Below, in pieces: positions 1 to 11,200 of a stretch of 64,000 nt of DNA (position 1 is its first letter; the number at the start of each line of letters is the position of its first letter). The stretch is from NCBI GenBank assembly GCA_023846275.1, contig JAIUJO010000229.1, forward strand, positions 186,030-250,029. Reading direction: 5' to 3'. The notes under the pieces were generated by a model. The model worked only from the letters and a program-made list of their open reading frames with translations. It did not search any database and had not been told where the DNA came from. This DNA is from Vanilla planifolia (lineage: Eukaryota > Streptophyta > Magnoliopsida > Asparagales > Orchidaceae). The translations under genes and the position numbers were made by a program.

Positions 1-789
1 TAAGAATAAGAATAAGAAGAAGAAGAAGAAAAAGAGGAACAAGAAAAAGAAGAAGAAGAAAAAGAAGAAGAAGAAGAAGAAGAAGAAGAATAAGAAGAAG
101 AAGAAGAAGAAGAAGAATAAGGTATGATGAAGAAGAAGAAGAAGATAAACAAAAAGAAGAAAAGGAAGAAGAAGAGTAAGATGATGATGATGATGTTGAT
201 GAAGAAGAAGAAGAAGAAGAGGAATAAGAAGAAGAAGAAGAAGGAGAAGATGATGATGTTGATGATGAAGAAGAAGCAAAAGAAGAAGTAGAAGAAAAAG
301 AAGAAGAAGAAGAAGAAGTAGTGGAAGGGGAAGAAGAAGAAGAGGAGGAAGAAGATGGAGAAGAAGAAGAATTTGTAGAAGTAGAAAAAAAAGAAGAAAA
401 AGAAGAACAAGAAGCAAAAGAACAAGAATTGTAATAAGATGTAGAACAACGACAAGTAGAATTGGTAGAAGAAGAAGAAAATGATGATGAATTCGAAGAA
501 GAAGAAGAAAAAGAAGAAGAAGAATTAGGAGAAGAAGAAGAAGAAGAATAAGAAGTACAAGAAGAAGAAAAAGAGGAAGAAGAAGAAGAAGAAGAAGAAG
601 AAAAAGTAGATGAAGAAGACGAAGAAAAATATGAAGAAGAAGAAGAAGAAGAAGAGGAGGAGAAAGAGGATGAGGATGAAGAAGTAGTAGAAGAAGAAGA
701 AGAAGTAGAAGAAGAATAAGAAGGAAGAAGAAGAAGAAGAAGAAGAAGGAGAAAAAGAAGAAGAAGAAGAAGAAGAAGAAGAAGAGGTA
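1..789. repeat. GAA/AAG purine-rich microsatellite tract
   Basis: Nearly uninterrupted homopurine strand made of GAA/AAG triplets with GAT/GTA variants (for example near 181-195 and 250-270). The array runs off the left edge, so its full length is unknown. Long open frames here encode only Lys/Glu or Ser/Phe runs and are artefacts of the repeat. Homopurine-homopyrimidine tracts of this kind can form triplex DNA; that is general knowledge, not shown here. Confidence 0.97.
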
Positions 790-909
790 AAAAAAAGGAA
801 TGAAATGAATGCTTTAAAGTTGTGATAATAACCCTTAAGAAGTTGCAATAATGAAGGTTGAATTGTGAGAATGTTGAGAAGTAAAAAAAAGGAATGAAAT
901 GAATGCTTT
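787..909 (+). repeat. 29-bp exact direct repeat beside the GAA tract
   Basis: The 29 bases at 787-815 recur identically at 881-909, 94 bp downstream. Each copy starts with GT, eight A and GG, and ends GAATGCTTT. The first copy abuts the end of the GAA tract. The sequences outside the repeat differ, so this is a short local duplication. Confidence 0.9.
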
Positions 910-1810
910 TGCCACAAGAGAATGGAATTTCTTAAGAAGTTTTGAATTCATAGAGTTCTAAATTACTTCATTCATTATTCTTATCATTTTATATAAAGTT
1001 TTGGATATAATATTTTATTACAAAATACACAGTATTTTAGTTTAAAAAACATCTGATTTTCACCAAAATCACATATTTTTTCAAATTTAACAAAATACAC
1101 GCTCCAAATGATTTGGCAACATATGCATTGTTTGCCTATGCTATGGCACTATTCTTGTGCACAGGTATTATTCTCTCATGTGTAAAGGCCTTGCTTGAGT
1201 GTGTTGACCACAGTAATGTGGTAGGTTCACTTATTATGCATGTGCAAACCACACTATGCTAAATGGCAAACATGCATGCACGTGCAGCACATGTGTACTT
1301 GTACTACATGCCCAACATGTGAGGGAGTCGAGTGTGCTACCTTTGTTCATATGTGTGCTAATGCCTCTTTGCACAAGTGTGACTTTTGCACTATAATGCT
1401 CACTTTTGTGTGTTTACAGTAAACCACCACACACAGCTCTTATTGTTTCATGTTGTAAGGATAATTCTTGTCAATTTGTTTCTTTTGATTTTTTTTTATA
1501 ATTTTGGATTCAATGATCCCAAAATTAAGCCCTTGATCAATCTTTTCCTACTTTTGCCCTCAAATCTCAAATGTTGCAAAAGGATTATAATGTATAGGAG
1601 AAAGATTATCCTCTTTTTAATTGAGAGAATTAGTTTATTTTTTTTAAATCAATTTATTTTTAATAATTCACAAAAAATTTAAATGACCTTTAAAAAATAC
1701 AAATTTAAAACCTATAGATTTCTCATATCAAGGCCTTAATTTTATGCTTAAATATAATATTTGGTTATTATCATCCTGATATATTTTTTGAGACATTTAT
1801 CAAGCAATAC
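910..1810. other. AT-rich intergenic stretch, no gene recognised
   Basis: No coding signature, RNA gene or terminal repeat was recognised. A short segment at about 1240-1420 is richer in GC and in TGCA/CATG words, but its short open frames match nothing I know. Confidence 0.6.
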
Positions 1811-3216
1811 TGATATAAGATGAAATTGTAAAACTTATTTTAACTCATAGAAAATTGAAAAAGGCTTAGGTTCAAACATTATATTCATACAAAGGCCTAC
1901 CCAAAGGTGTTATATGTGTAAAATATGAAATCCTATGATCTACAGGTAAGTGAAAACTTTAAAATTAGCCAAAATCTTGCATTAATTTTAGCATAAGAGA
2001 TCTCAACCCAAAAAAAATTGGTTTTATACAAAACACACCCAATCACTTGCATTGATGGTGAAGTGGCAAGGTGTACTCACACAATAGAATCTGTAGAATG
2101 TCAAACAAGAAATCACATGGTCATATGCACAATAAGCGAGTTTGATGTGAGGAATAAAATTTTTGAAATATAAAATCAAATTAATGACTTTTTTAGTAAT
2201 CTGATACTCTTTATTGACATTAGATAATGGGCCAGAATATCTCTTTTTGAGCCTTTCGCTCACCTTTCCAAGGCACCTCTAGAATCATACCATTGGAATA
2301 TTCACACACAATATGTTTGTATCACAAGCTTGGTAGCAGTACTTTATTACTTCATTCAAAATTTCATCCCTTATAATATGGTGAGCATCTCTATTTATAA
2401 AAACCTTAGGATACAATAATAAATAGTTAACATAAGAATATAAAAAATATTTTAGAATACTAAAGGACATATTTTTAAAATTATAAATGACATTTTAGAA
2501 TTCTAAAAGTTACCATAAACTACAAAATAAATACTTTTAAATTTTTTCTCAAAATTGAAAAAAAATTGACTTAAAAAGCTATAAAATTGATTATGAGGTC
2601 AACGAGGGTTGGAGCAAATTAGTGCGAGTAGACGGGTTTACATACGTGTTTTGGGTCAAGCACAGGTTGAGTAGGTCGTGGTTAACTAGCAAGTCATTGA
2701 GGTGGCATGGGTTGGAGTGAATAAAGTAGTTTGTCACATGTGACGGGTCAATGAGAGCTATGTGGGTGAGCGGGTTAGTGTAGGCCTTGACTGATGATAG
2801 TAGTATGGTAGTAGATGGTGATAGAGGTGATGGACGACAATGGGAACAACCCAAACAAAACTTTTAACTTATTTTGAAGTAATTTTCAACAAAAATTTAT
2901 ACCAACAGAATTGTGAGATGATTGAAGGTATCAATTATACTAAATATAAAACTAAAAGTATTCAAAAAGTTGTCAATAGTTCTTCAAATAACTGAAACAA
3001 AGTTATAGAGGAAAATAACTTGACGAACTGTTGAATATAAATAAAAATGTGTAATAAATAAGGGTTAGTTGTAATTGACCTCTATAACAACAATAATAAC
3101 CTAATGAGAAGTAGAAATGTTAATCATGAGATGACCTCGTGGCCAAACAATAGTAGTATGCCTCCAAGTTGAGCATTTGCATGATGTACTAGTTGCTTTT
3201 GCATCACCATTACCAA
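1811..3216 (-). repeat. G1 3' LTR (copy A)
   Basis: Aligns by eye with 6619-8212 over most of its length. One exact shared block is the 18 bases at 3010-3027, repeated at 7929-7946. The left end begins TG (1811). The right end is placed just after the chromodomain relic and is approximate. The segment 2590-2840 is GC-richer and full of GGGTC/GGGTT words, a property shared with the other LTR copies. Confidence 0.72.
2388..2400 (-). promoter_or_regulatory. Candidate LTR TATA box
   Basis: On the minus strand the LTR reads TTTATAAATAGAG here. The related LTR copies keep an AT-rich version at the same place (near 7190-7200 and 25741-25757). The GGGTC-rich segment lies upstream and about 580 bp of LTR downstream, which fits a U3 promoter. 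This is inferred from position and motif only. Confidence 0.45.
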
Positions 3217-3239
3217 GTGAGAAAGTGCTCAACTATGTC

Positions 3240-3960
3240 TAGCTGGAGTGAAATCTCTGGTACTATTCTAGTATCTTTGGGTTTAAGCAATTAAGTTCCT
3301 CCTTAGTATTCAACTATCGTGAGAGACGGGACAGCTTCGCCAACATAGCAAAAATCTTTATTGTGTTTGATCTTATATGAAAATTGCTTGATCGTCTACT
3401 TGATCTCTCAACTCACCAGATTAAGTTAAATGTATTGGAACAGGTTCACTCGATAATGATGGTGAGGGCTCAAAAGACTGATTAGATATTAAACGTGGTT
3501 CCCTATAAGGTAAAATATCCTAAATGTCAAATGTAACACTTATTCCAAAATCTTTGAGTAAATCCAAAACATATGCTTTGATACCTAGTTTTTTTATAAT
3601 AATAAGTGATTCAGCATCGTGGGCATGCAATTTATTGAGTGTTTTTATGAGAATCTCTCAGACCTAACATGGATCATCACATAATCACCCTTAATAAATT
3701 CTTAGATTATTTGTAAGCATATTCTAGTCATTTATGTATTTCATTATGTATATTAATTTGTTTGACAATGTGTTTATGTAATGATAAAATATGATGAGCA
3801 GAAGACATAGACTCAAAAGTACAAAAATGATGATGTAGGGGAATCAAATCAATAGGCTCTGACGATGATTTTTAAAACAAATTTCAAAATAATTCAAACT
3901 TGTTGTTCAATTTGTAAACTAAATGCATGATAATAAATATTCCTAGTTTGACATATGTTT
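3240..3960 (-). pseudogene. G1 integrase C-terminus and chromodomain tail relic
   Basis: The minus-strand translation, with stops and frame changes, keeps the end of a plant chromovirus polyprotein. At about 3499-3632 a stretch reads like the integrase C-terminal module, including AYVLDLLKDFGIS followed by ILPYREPR. At about 3240-3340 it reads TKEELNCLNPKILE, then a stop, then YQRFHSS, which resembles the chromodomain end just before the LTR. An earlier part (3700-3900) has the expected PIDLIPL and histidine-rich spacing. The DDE catalytic core is not visible. The product would have been nuclear integrase, but this copy cannot encode it. Confidence 0.72.
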
Positions 3961-4999
3961 CCCTATTAGATTCTAAAGAAGATGGTTTAAATTTTGTTTA
4001 ACTACTTTTTGTTCGTCTTTGTGGGGGTTATAAATTGATAGGAATATAAGTCTTACTTGAATTAATGGATTTACTTGGTAATGTAGTAGTAGTTAAGTTT
4101 TAAAAACTAGATCAAGACAGGTTGAATATCTCTTATTAGTAAGAGTGTATTAGGCAAGTCATTTGAAATACATTTGTAAAGTCTTTTAAGAAATGTTAGA
4201 TGATGGGTAGCGGGGTTTGTATACTAGTTTTGGTTTCCTTAATTGTCACAAACTATATAATCTCGTTGTTAGCTATATCCCTTTTAATCTCAATTAGTGA
4301 ACTGATACTAAGCAATTTTTTTATTCTTTTTTTTGGAGTGTTTGGGTTAGAAATTTTCATTGAAGGGGGTGAAGGGTATAACATGATCTTTCCTTTATAT
4401 ATAAAAGTGTATGTATTAACTCTTTTATTTAATATAATATCTTGATAAGATCTTATTAAAATAAGACTACCTTCTTTTATTAAGATAACATAATACCATA
4501 ATTTTTTCAAATATTAACCAAAATTTAAGAGAGCATAAAACCTTCTATAAATGCCCACTCGGGCTACTCGGCTTAAAAGATTTGTACTCAAGCACATGCT
4601 TGGGATGTGGCAAGGATATTTTATTTTTTATTTTTGAAAATTTAAACTAAAATACCTTTTTAATTTGACAAAAATTTCATAATTAATTTAACACGAAATT
4701 TGGCAAGGAAATATAAGATACGTTTAGCCAAGGGAAACATTGTGTGAAAATAAAAACCAATGCATTTCCTTAATTAAGGATAAGTTTAAGAAAATTTGTA
4801 TACTATTATTTTATTATATTTTTATTTTTTAATTTAATAAAAAAAGAAATTTTGCAAAGATATATAAGATAGATTTAGCCAAAGAAAAGATTAAATGAAA
4901 AAAGGATCTTGTATGTTTTCTAGATCAAGAAAATGTTGAACAAATTTAGGTGCTTATGAATGACTTAAAAGTGAAATGAATATAGATGTATTAAAATTG
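3961..4999. other. AT-rich insertion or deletion scar inside G1
   Basis: RT, RNase H and the integrase core should lie here but no motif was found in any frame. Two related blocks, 4697-4739 and 4851-4893, about 154 bp apart, share the frame AATTT-GCAA-ATATAAGATA-TTTAGCCAA. On the minus strand near 4390-4410 there is a TATAAAGG-like box followed by a CCCTTCACCCCC stretch, reminiscent of a plant LTR leader, so a solo LTR may have inserted here. That reading is speculative. Confidence 0.4.
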
Positions 5000-6330
5000 A
5001 GGCTTTGTCAATCCAAGATATGATGTATGAGTGGGGATGGTCTTTCAGTGTTAAACATATCTTTTTAACCATATTTTATGCTATAATATTGATATAGTTA
5101 TCATTATCTATACAATTTTACATGGTTATTCTTTAATTCTAATGAAGGTACTAAAGATGTTGGTTTACTATCAATCTTTAGATAGTCTAAACATAGTTAA
5201 AGTGTATTTCACAACAGTTATAGGCAGTCTAATGTAGTAAAGACTTTGACCTAGTACTTGTAATTCTTCTTCAGCCTCTTTATCTGGCTATATAACCCTC
5301 TCTTCCTAAACTTCAACAATTTCTTCTATTGATTCTTATATTTTATGTGTAAACCTCTCTTAAGACATTAGGCTGTGACATGTCCTCTCCCATGAAAACA
5401 CTCAACTCTAAAACTAGTAGATGGTTTGTCTAAGGGTTGAACTTGATATGTTGGTTGTATTGGTGGAGTGGCATGGGTTGTTTATGGAATAGAAGTATTA
5501 AGAATAATGAAAGTTGTGGTTCAAATTTAGGGATAACAAGTGGAAGAAAGAATCTCACTCTTACGGTCATTCGATTCTCTAAATGTTTTACATCAAAGGT
5601 AACTTTATATGCCTTTTCTAAACTAGTAATATTTCTTGAGTATAACTTAGTTTGAATAGACTCTTTAAGCCAAACTCAAAATTGAGATAATACAACTTAA
5701 TCTAGCTATTATACACCATATCTAAGCATATATCCTCAAATTTAGTAATATATTTGTCAATAACCTTTGAATCTTAGGTTAAATATTACCATTTTATCCA
5801 AAAGTTTGCATGAATAAAAGATTAATACATATTTAGCTTATAGATGAATCTTGAGTTCTTCCTATAATCAAGATAATGAATGATCTTCATCAAGAGATTA
5901 ATTTTCTAATGTGTGAACAAAAAATCTAGCATGCGATGTAAGCCTAATTTTTGTAAATTGATACTTTCAATGATCACTCAGATCATACTAATCAAATAAT
6001 TCTTCATTCTCATTTCTTAATCATGACATACTTTAGTGTCTAAACTACCATCAAATGTAGAGGCTTCTATTTAGACTATATTATCCTGATAATCAACATC
6101 TCTACCATGTCTTCTATCATGAGTTTAAAGAGTAGCTCAATACTTAAGATGACATTCTAATTGGTTAGGTTCATTTTTTAAGGATATTTTCTTGCCATAG
6201 ACATACTTGATCTATAGGTTCTACTTAATCTATTATCTCTATCTTGTTTCAATCAATGTATGCATATTTTAAAGATTACTCTTAAATCTTGCATCCATGG
6301 TTGGTTGTGATAATTGATAATTAGACATTT
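5000..6330 (-). pseudogene. G1 gag and protease relic
   Basis: Read on the minus strand from 6330, the decayed translation contains MSNYQLSQPTMDARFKS, then a gag-like core with ASTFDGSLDT (near 6050). A degenerate zinc knuckle follows at about 5353-5404 (CFHGRGHVTA, stop, CLKRGL), in which the second cysteine of the CCHC pattern is missing. At about 5000-5110 a protease-like stretch reads IIAQNMVKKICLTLKDHPHS, stop-free only in part, matching the segment after the retropepsin active site in Ty3 elements. Order and spacing are right for gag-PR next to the primer site. It has many stops and is non-functional. Exact ORF limits cannot be set. Confidence 0.68.
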
Positions 6331-6481
6331 TATATTATTTTTTAGACCTAATAGTCATAAACTATTAGATTGGGAATAAAGTTCTTCATTTGAGATCATA
6401 AAAAAAGAAAAAAAAATAAATCTTCAAATATAATAATAAGAGACTAGACAAATAAGAAATATTATAGCATCAAACTTGAAT

Positions 6482-6503
6482 GTATATATATATATATATA
6501 TAT
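6482..6503. repeat. (TA)n microsatellite
   Basis: About eleven uninterrupted TA units inside the untranslated leader of G1. Confidence 0.95.
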
Positions 6504-6600
6504 TAATAACTTCTAGTAATTAAAAACAAATGCACAAAATTAAAAGATGATTATTTCATAGTAAATAAAAAAAACATGTAAGTTCTTAAAGCTAATAATA

Positions 6601-6618
6601 CTCTAATACAAAAGTTAA
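6601..6618 (-). other. Degenerate primer-binding site of G1
   Basis: The plus strand reads CTCTAATACAAAA directly beside the LTR edge. Its complement is a mutated form of TTGGTATCAGAG, the site complementary to the 3' end of plant initiator tRNA-Met used by many chromoviruses. The position next to TG at 6619 supports the call; several mismatches weaken it. Confidence 0.5.
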
Positions 6619-8212
6619 TGTAGGATGAAATATTAAAACCTATTTTAACTCATAGACAATTGATGAAGACTTAGGTTCAAGTATTATATTCATACAAGGG
6701 CTACCCAAACATGTTATAAGTTTAGAATATAAAATCTTAGGATCATCAAGAACTTTCCTAAAAGTCAAACACTTGCACTAATTTTAACATGAGGGATCTC
6801 AATCTAAAGAAAATTTTGTTTTAAATAACACACCCAATCCCTCACATTGATGGTGAAGAAGTAAGGTATACACACAAGTAGAGTTTGTAGAATACCAAAC
6901 AAGAAATCATACAATCATATGCACAAACAAAAGAATTGAAAGTAATGAATAAAATTTTGGAAATATGAAATAAAGCAACTAAAGACTTTTTTAGTGATTT
7001 GTTGCTCTTTGTTGACTTTGGATAATAGGTCAAGATATCCATATTTTAGCCTCTTGCTCGCCTTCCTAAGACACCTCCAGAATCACATGTCAAATTCTTC
7101 GAACACAATATGCTCATATTACATAAGCTTGGTGGCATCAATTCGTTACTTAATTCAAAAGTTCATCCCTTACAATATGATGAGCATCTTTATTTGTAAA
7201 AACTTTAATGATACAATAATAAATTATTAACATAAAAATATAAAAAGATATTTTGGAATACTAAAGTATATATTTTTGAAATTTCAAATAAGATTTTAAA
7301 ATCCAAAGGTGTCTATAAATTACAAAATAAATGATTTAAATTCTACCACAAAATTGAAAAAAAACTCAAAAAGTTGCAAAACTGATTATTGTAAGAAATT
7401 CCAAAATAGACATATGCATTTTGGCAGTGGTAAAGGAAAATGATAAGGTGATGGGAATGCAAAAGATGTAGGAAGAGAGGCACATGATGCCTTGGGTCTG
7501 ATTGTTGGGTTAAAGTGGATTGGAGGGAATTAGTGTAAGTAGAAGCATTGATGCACGTGTTTTGGCTCAAGCACACGTCAAGCAGATAAAGTAGGTCTGC
7601 ACGGGCTTATGGGTCGACGTAGTGGTATGAGTTGGAGCAGGTAAAGAGGGCATCACGTGTGACAAGTCAGTGCAGGTGTGTAGGTGAGTGAGGGCTTCGA
7701 CTGATAGTGGCAGTATAGCAGCAAGTAGCAGTGCTGCGACAGATGATGATTAACTACAAAGAGAATAGCCCAAACTCAATTTTTGGTCTATTTTGAAGTA
7801 AGTTTCAACCAAATTTTACACCAATGAAATTGTAGTATAAGTAAAGGCATAAACTATATTGAATATGAAGCTAAAAATATTCATAAATCTATCAATTATT
7901 TTTCAAATATCTAAAATAAAACTATCAAGGAAAATAACTTGACGAATTATTGAAAATAAATAAAAATGTTCAATAAAAAATGGTTAATTGTAATTGAAAT
8001 TCATAATAACAATGACAATAGAGACCAGTGAGAAGTAGAGAAGCTAATCTTTGCACGAGTCTAAACAAAACTAGTTCAAAGTTAAACATCTATGTGGTAT
8101 ACTAGATGCTACTACGCCAACTACATTCTCATGTTTTAGATTTGAGATACACATATCTAATACATGAAACATTATTTAGGAGAATATTTGAGATAAATTA
8201 AGTAGGTGATTA
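6619..8212 (-). repeat. G1 5' LTR (copy B)
   Basis: Diverged direct copy of 1811-3216 in the same orientation, next to the primer site. It starts TGTAGGATGAAATATT. Its last 110 bp or so (about 8100-8212) resemble the outer end of the G2 LTRs (35980-36088 and 46572-46683), sharing TACATTCTCA and ACATATCTAATAC-like blocks. That suggests G1 and G2 LTR ends are related. The matching end is not evident in copy A, so the outer boundary of one copy may be altered. Confidence 0.68.
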
Positions 8213-11200
8213 TAAATAAGATGACCCATGTTAATAATATAATTAATCTCTTAAGGTCCACATGATCATACAATACAATCAACATTATCATACTTGCGAG
8301 ATCAAAACAATTGATAAGCTCTAATTAACTCCACCACAATTAGACAGTATGATGAGGTCTATTGTACTTATTTGATATGTTCCAAGAATCTATGTGATGC
8401 TTTATTTAACTGATGCAGTTAGCCTCATTGTATTATATGATTAGGCTTAGACAACATCTTCTTTGGTTCAAATCCTCTTAATTTCAACTCAAACACTTTC
8501 CTAATTATTCTAAATTCATTCCTATAACTCTCTTAAATTCATACACTATTTAAATACAATTATACTTGTGTAAAACTAGTTGAACCAAATTAAAGAATAC
8601 CAAAATAAATTTATATCTTCTTTAGTTTGCTTTACTTTTTTCTACTCCAATTATTAGACTTCACTTTTTCCACTTCTTTTCTTCCCCTCCTTTGCACCTT
8701 CTCATTTCTCTTTCTAATCATTTCTCTCTCTACCTTAGCCCTTCTCTTCTTTTGTTACTTCTATCTTTGCCGAAGTTTCCTTCACTCAGTCATCCTCCTT
8801 TCTACTCTTAATCATTTTCTTAAAATAGTTAAAATCACATTTAAATTCATCCTTATTTGATGTTGTGAAGCAAGGGTTGAAAAATTTCCCTTATATCTTT
8901 TACAAATTTGGAAAATTTTATTTATTTTATTTTTAAAAAATTATAATTAATTATCTAGACCTTCAAAAAATTATAAACTCTACAAATTCCTTTATCAAAG
9001 CTCTTTCTAATAGCATGCTTAGATAAATTTCTAACCAAGTTTCAAATCTTGTTGTGCTTCTCAAAATCACATCTATTTAATAATATTTTAATTTATGGAT
9101 ATCACATTTAAGAAAAATGGTTTTATTACATTAAAATGTATATAATTGTAACTCTATTAGCATAATTTTATAATTTATGGTATATAATACATATTAAAAT
9201 ATTTTTACACCTTTTTTCACAAAAGATATAATAATGGCACGATAAGCTTAACCATAGCATGATAAGCATATCCATAACATAATAAGAACATAAGCCAACT
9301 TATTATTATAAGAAATTGTTAACTAAGAAAGCTAGTCTCCATTATAATCAAACATGACCACGAGAAATACCTATGCTTTATTCATTAAAATAAATTTTAA
9401 TATTTTTAAAAGCACTTTTTTTATAGATTGGACTCTACTTTAAATAATTTTTTTAAACAAAAATATATACAAAAGTACACAACATGCATATCTTTATCTA
9501 ATTTAGTGTTACACCTTAGAATCCCTCCTATTTTGTAAAGTTTCTTCACGAGCTCAATTCACTTTTTCCTTCTCTTTTCTTTTTTTTGGACCATAATAGG
9601 AATTTCCTCAAATTTTTTAAGCTTCCTTGGATGTACCTTTACTCTCTCTTTTCTCTCCTCTCCATTGGTTTCATCACAAATACTCCCTTAAATTTTCGAA
9701 AATTTTCCTACATAATATGTCTTCTCCTTTTTTATAGGCTTATGTGGTAATGTAATATTTCAAAAATAAGGATAATTTATTTTAAGAAAATATATGATAT
9801 TAAGAATGATTTATAGTCTTAAAATGGAGGATTTATAAAATAATAATTTTGATTTAGATATATTTTAAAAATTTTTATAAATCATTTCAAAAAGTTCTAA
9901 GAATATTTTCAAGATTTTAATATGTCGTACAATATGACATCATTGAATTGTATAATATGATCAAGTGAGAGAATCAATTAGAATGTAATGTGAACATAAT
10001 CATAAGATGAGAAGAAAAGTGAGATAAACATCATATAATTATAATATAATATAGTCAATGCATTGCCACTATAGATCAGATGAGTTCAAAAAGTTAAGGA
10101 TTTGATCATATAATATTACCAAATAATATCATATGGTACGAACAAGTAAGAAAGAGAATAAACTTTGGAGAAATTTGATTAGACACATAAGTTAGCTAAG
10201 AATTGTACCAAACGATTGGGCCTTCATACAAGATCGTTAATACATAAGAACAAATGCTTGGTATGGGCAATATAATATCATAGAAGTATAAAAGTAAAGA
10301 TCATACAAGTAAAATTGAATTAGAAGAAAAATTTAATTAAGTTTGATAGGTTGAGTAACAGATAGATAAATTGTTTAACCCAGGAGTATAAATGTATAGG
10401 TACTATCATATGAATAATTGTGTCATATACAAAGAATTGCTATGTTATGATATAAGAAGTGTGCATCAAATGTATTATATAAGGGTGGATGCTTGAGCTA
10501 ACTAAAAGAAATGGATTGTACATGTATGATTGATGGATCCTATAAATATATTCAATGTGAATAAACATAGATGATAAGAGATTTAATTAATCATATACTA
10601 CAAAATTAGGTAAAGTACTAGTATGATATGATAAAACTAAAACAATTCTAAAACCCAAATTGGTGAATGGATGCTTTAATGGGCACGAGAAGTAGCCAAC
10701 AGATAGGAAACCACAAAGGATATGTTGAAATGAAAGGAAAAATGTACACAATTTAGTGGATGCAGTCGTTAGAGGATGATGAATGATTAAGAATGTAAAG
10801 GACCATTGGTTGAGTATAAAAGCAAATGAGGCCAAGCTTGGGGAGAATTTTTAGGAAAACATTAAGATGTTTAGCTTCAACAAAATGCCATAAGGAGAGA
10901 AGAGAAGAGAAAAAAATCATATCAAAGAGTTTGAACTTATAGTAGAAGCAAACCCAAGAGTCCCAAGCCTACATTGTAGTAGTTTGAACGTGAAGGAAAA
11001 TTTGAATCTTGAAAAGACCACTACATAAGAAAACAAGAAATAAGAAAAACTTGTACATTATATATATATTCTTATGTAATGTATAATTCTAGGTTATAGG
11101 CCTAAATTGATATGTGAAAAAGTTATATAAGACATACTTGTCATTATTTATTACAATAACATGTTATCATGTTATCATTAACACATTTTGATTTAAGCGT

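Larger units (their letters stand above)
1811..8212 (-). mobile_element. Ty3/gypsy LTR retrotransposon G1, internally deleted relic
   Basis: Two related direct repeats (1811-3216 and 6619-8212) flank minus-strand gag, protease and integrase/chromodomain remnants in the order expected for a Ty3/gypsy chromovirus read right to left. A degenerate initiator-Met-type primer site lies just inside the right-hand LTR. The reverse transcriptase and RNase H region expected between protease and integrase was not found. About 1 kb of AT-rich sequence with an internal duplication sits there instead. The LTRs are clearly diverged and every coding segment has stops, so the element is old and inactive. Outer boundaries are inferred from TG/CA ends and LTR alignment; no target duplication was identified. 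Confidence 0.75.

Noticed and set aside
525-917. 130-codon minus-strand open frame rich in Ser and Phe
   Set aside because: It reads the complement of the GAA tract, so the length and composition follow from the repeat.
8627-8860. Hydrophobic 77-codon open frame resembling a membrane protein
   Set aside because: A pyrimidine-rich tract gives Leu/Phe/Ser runs by composition.
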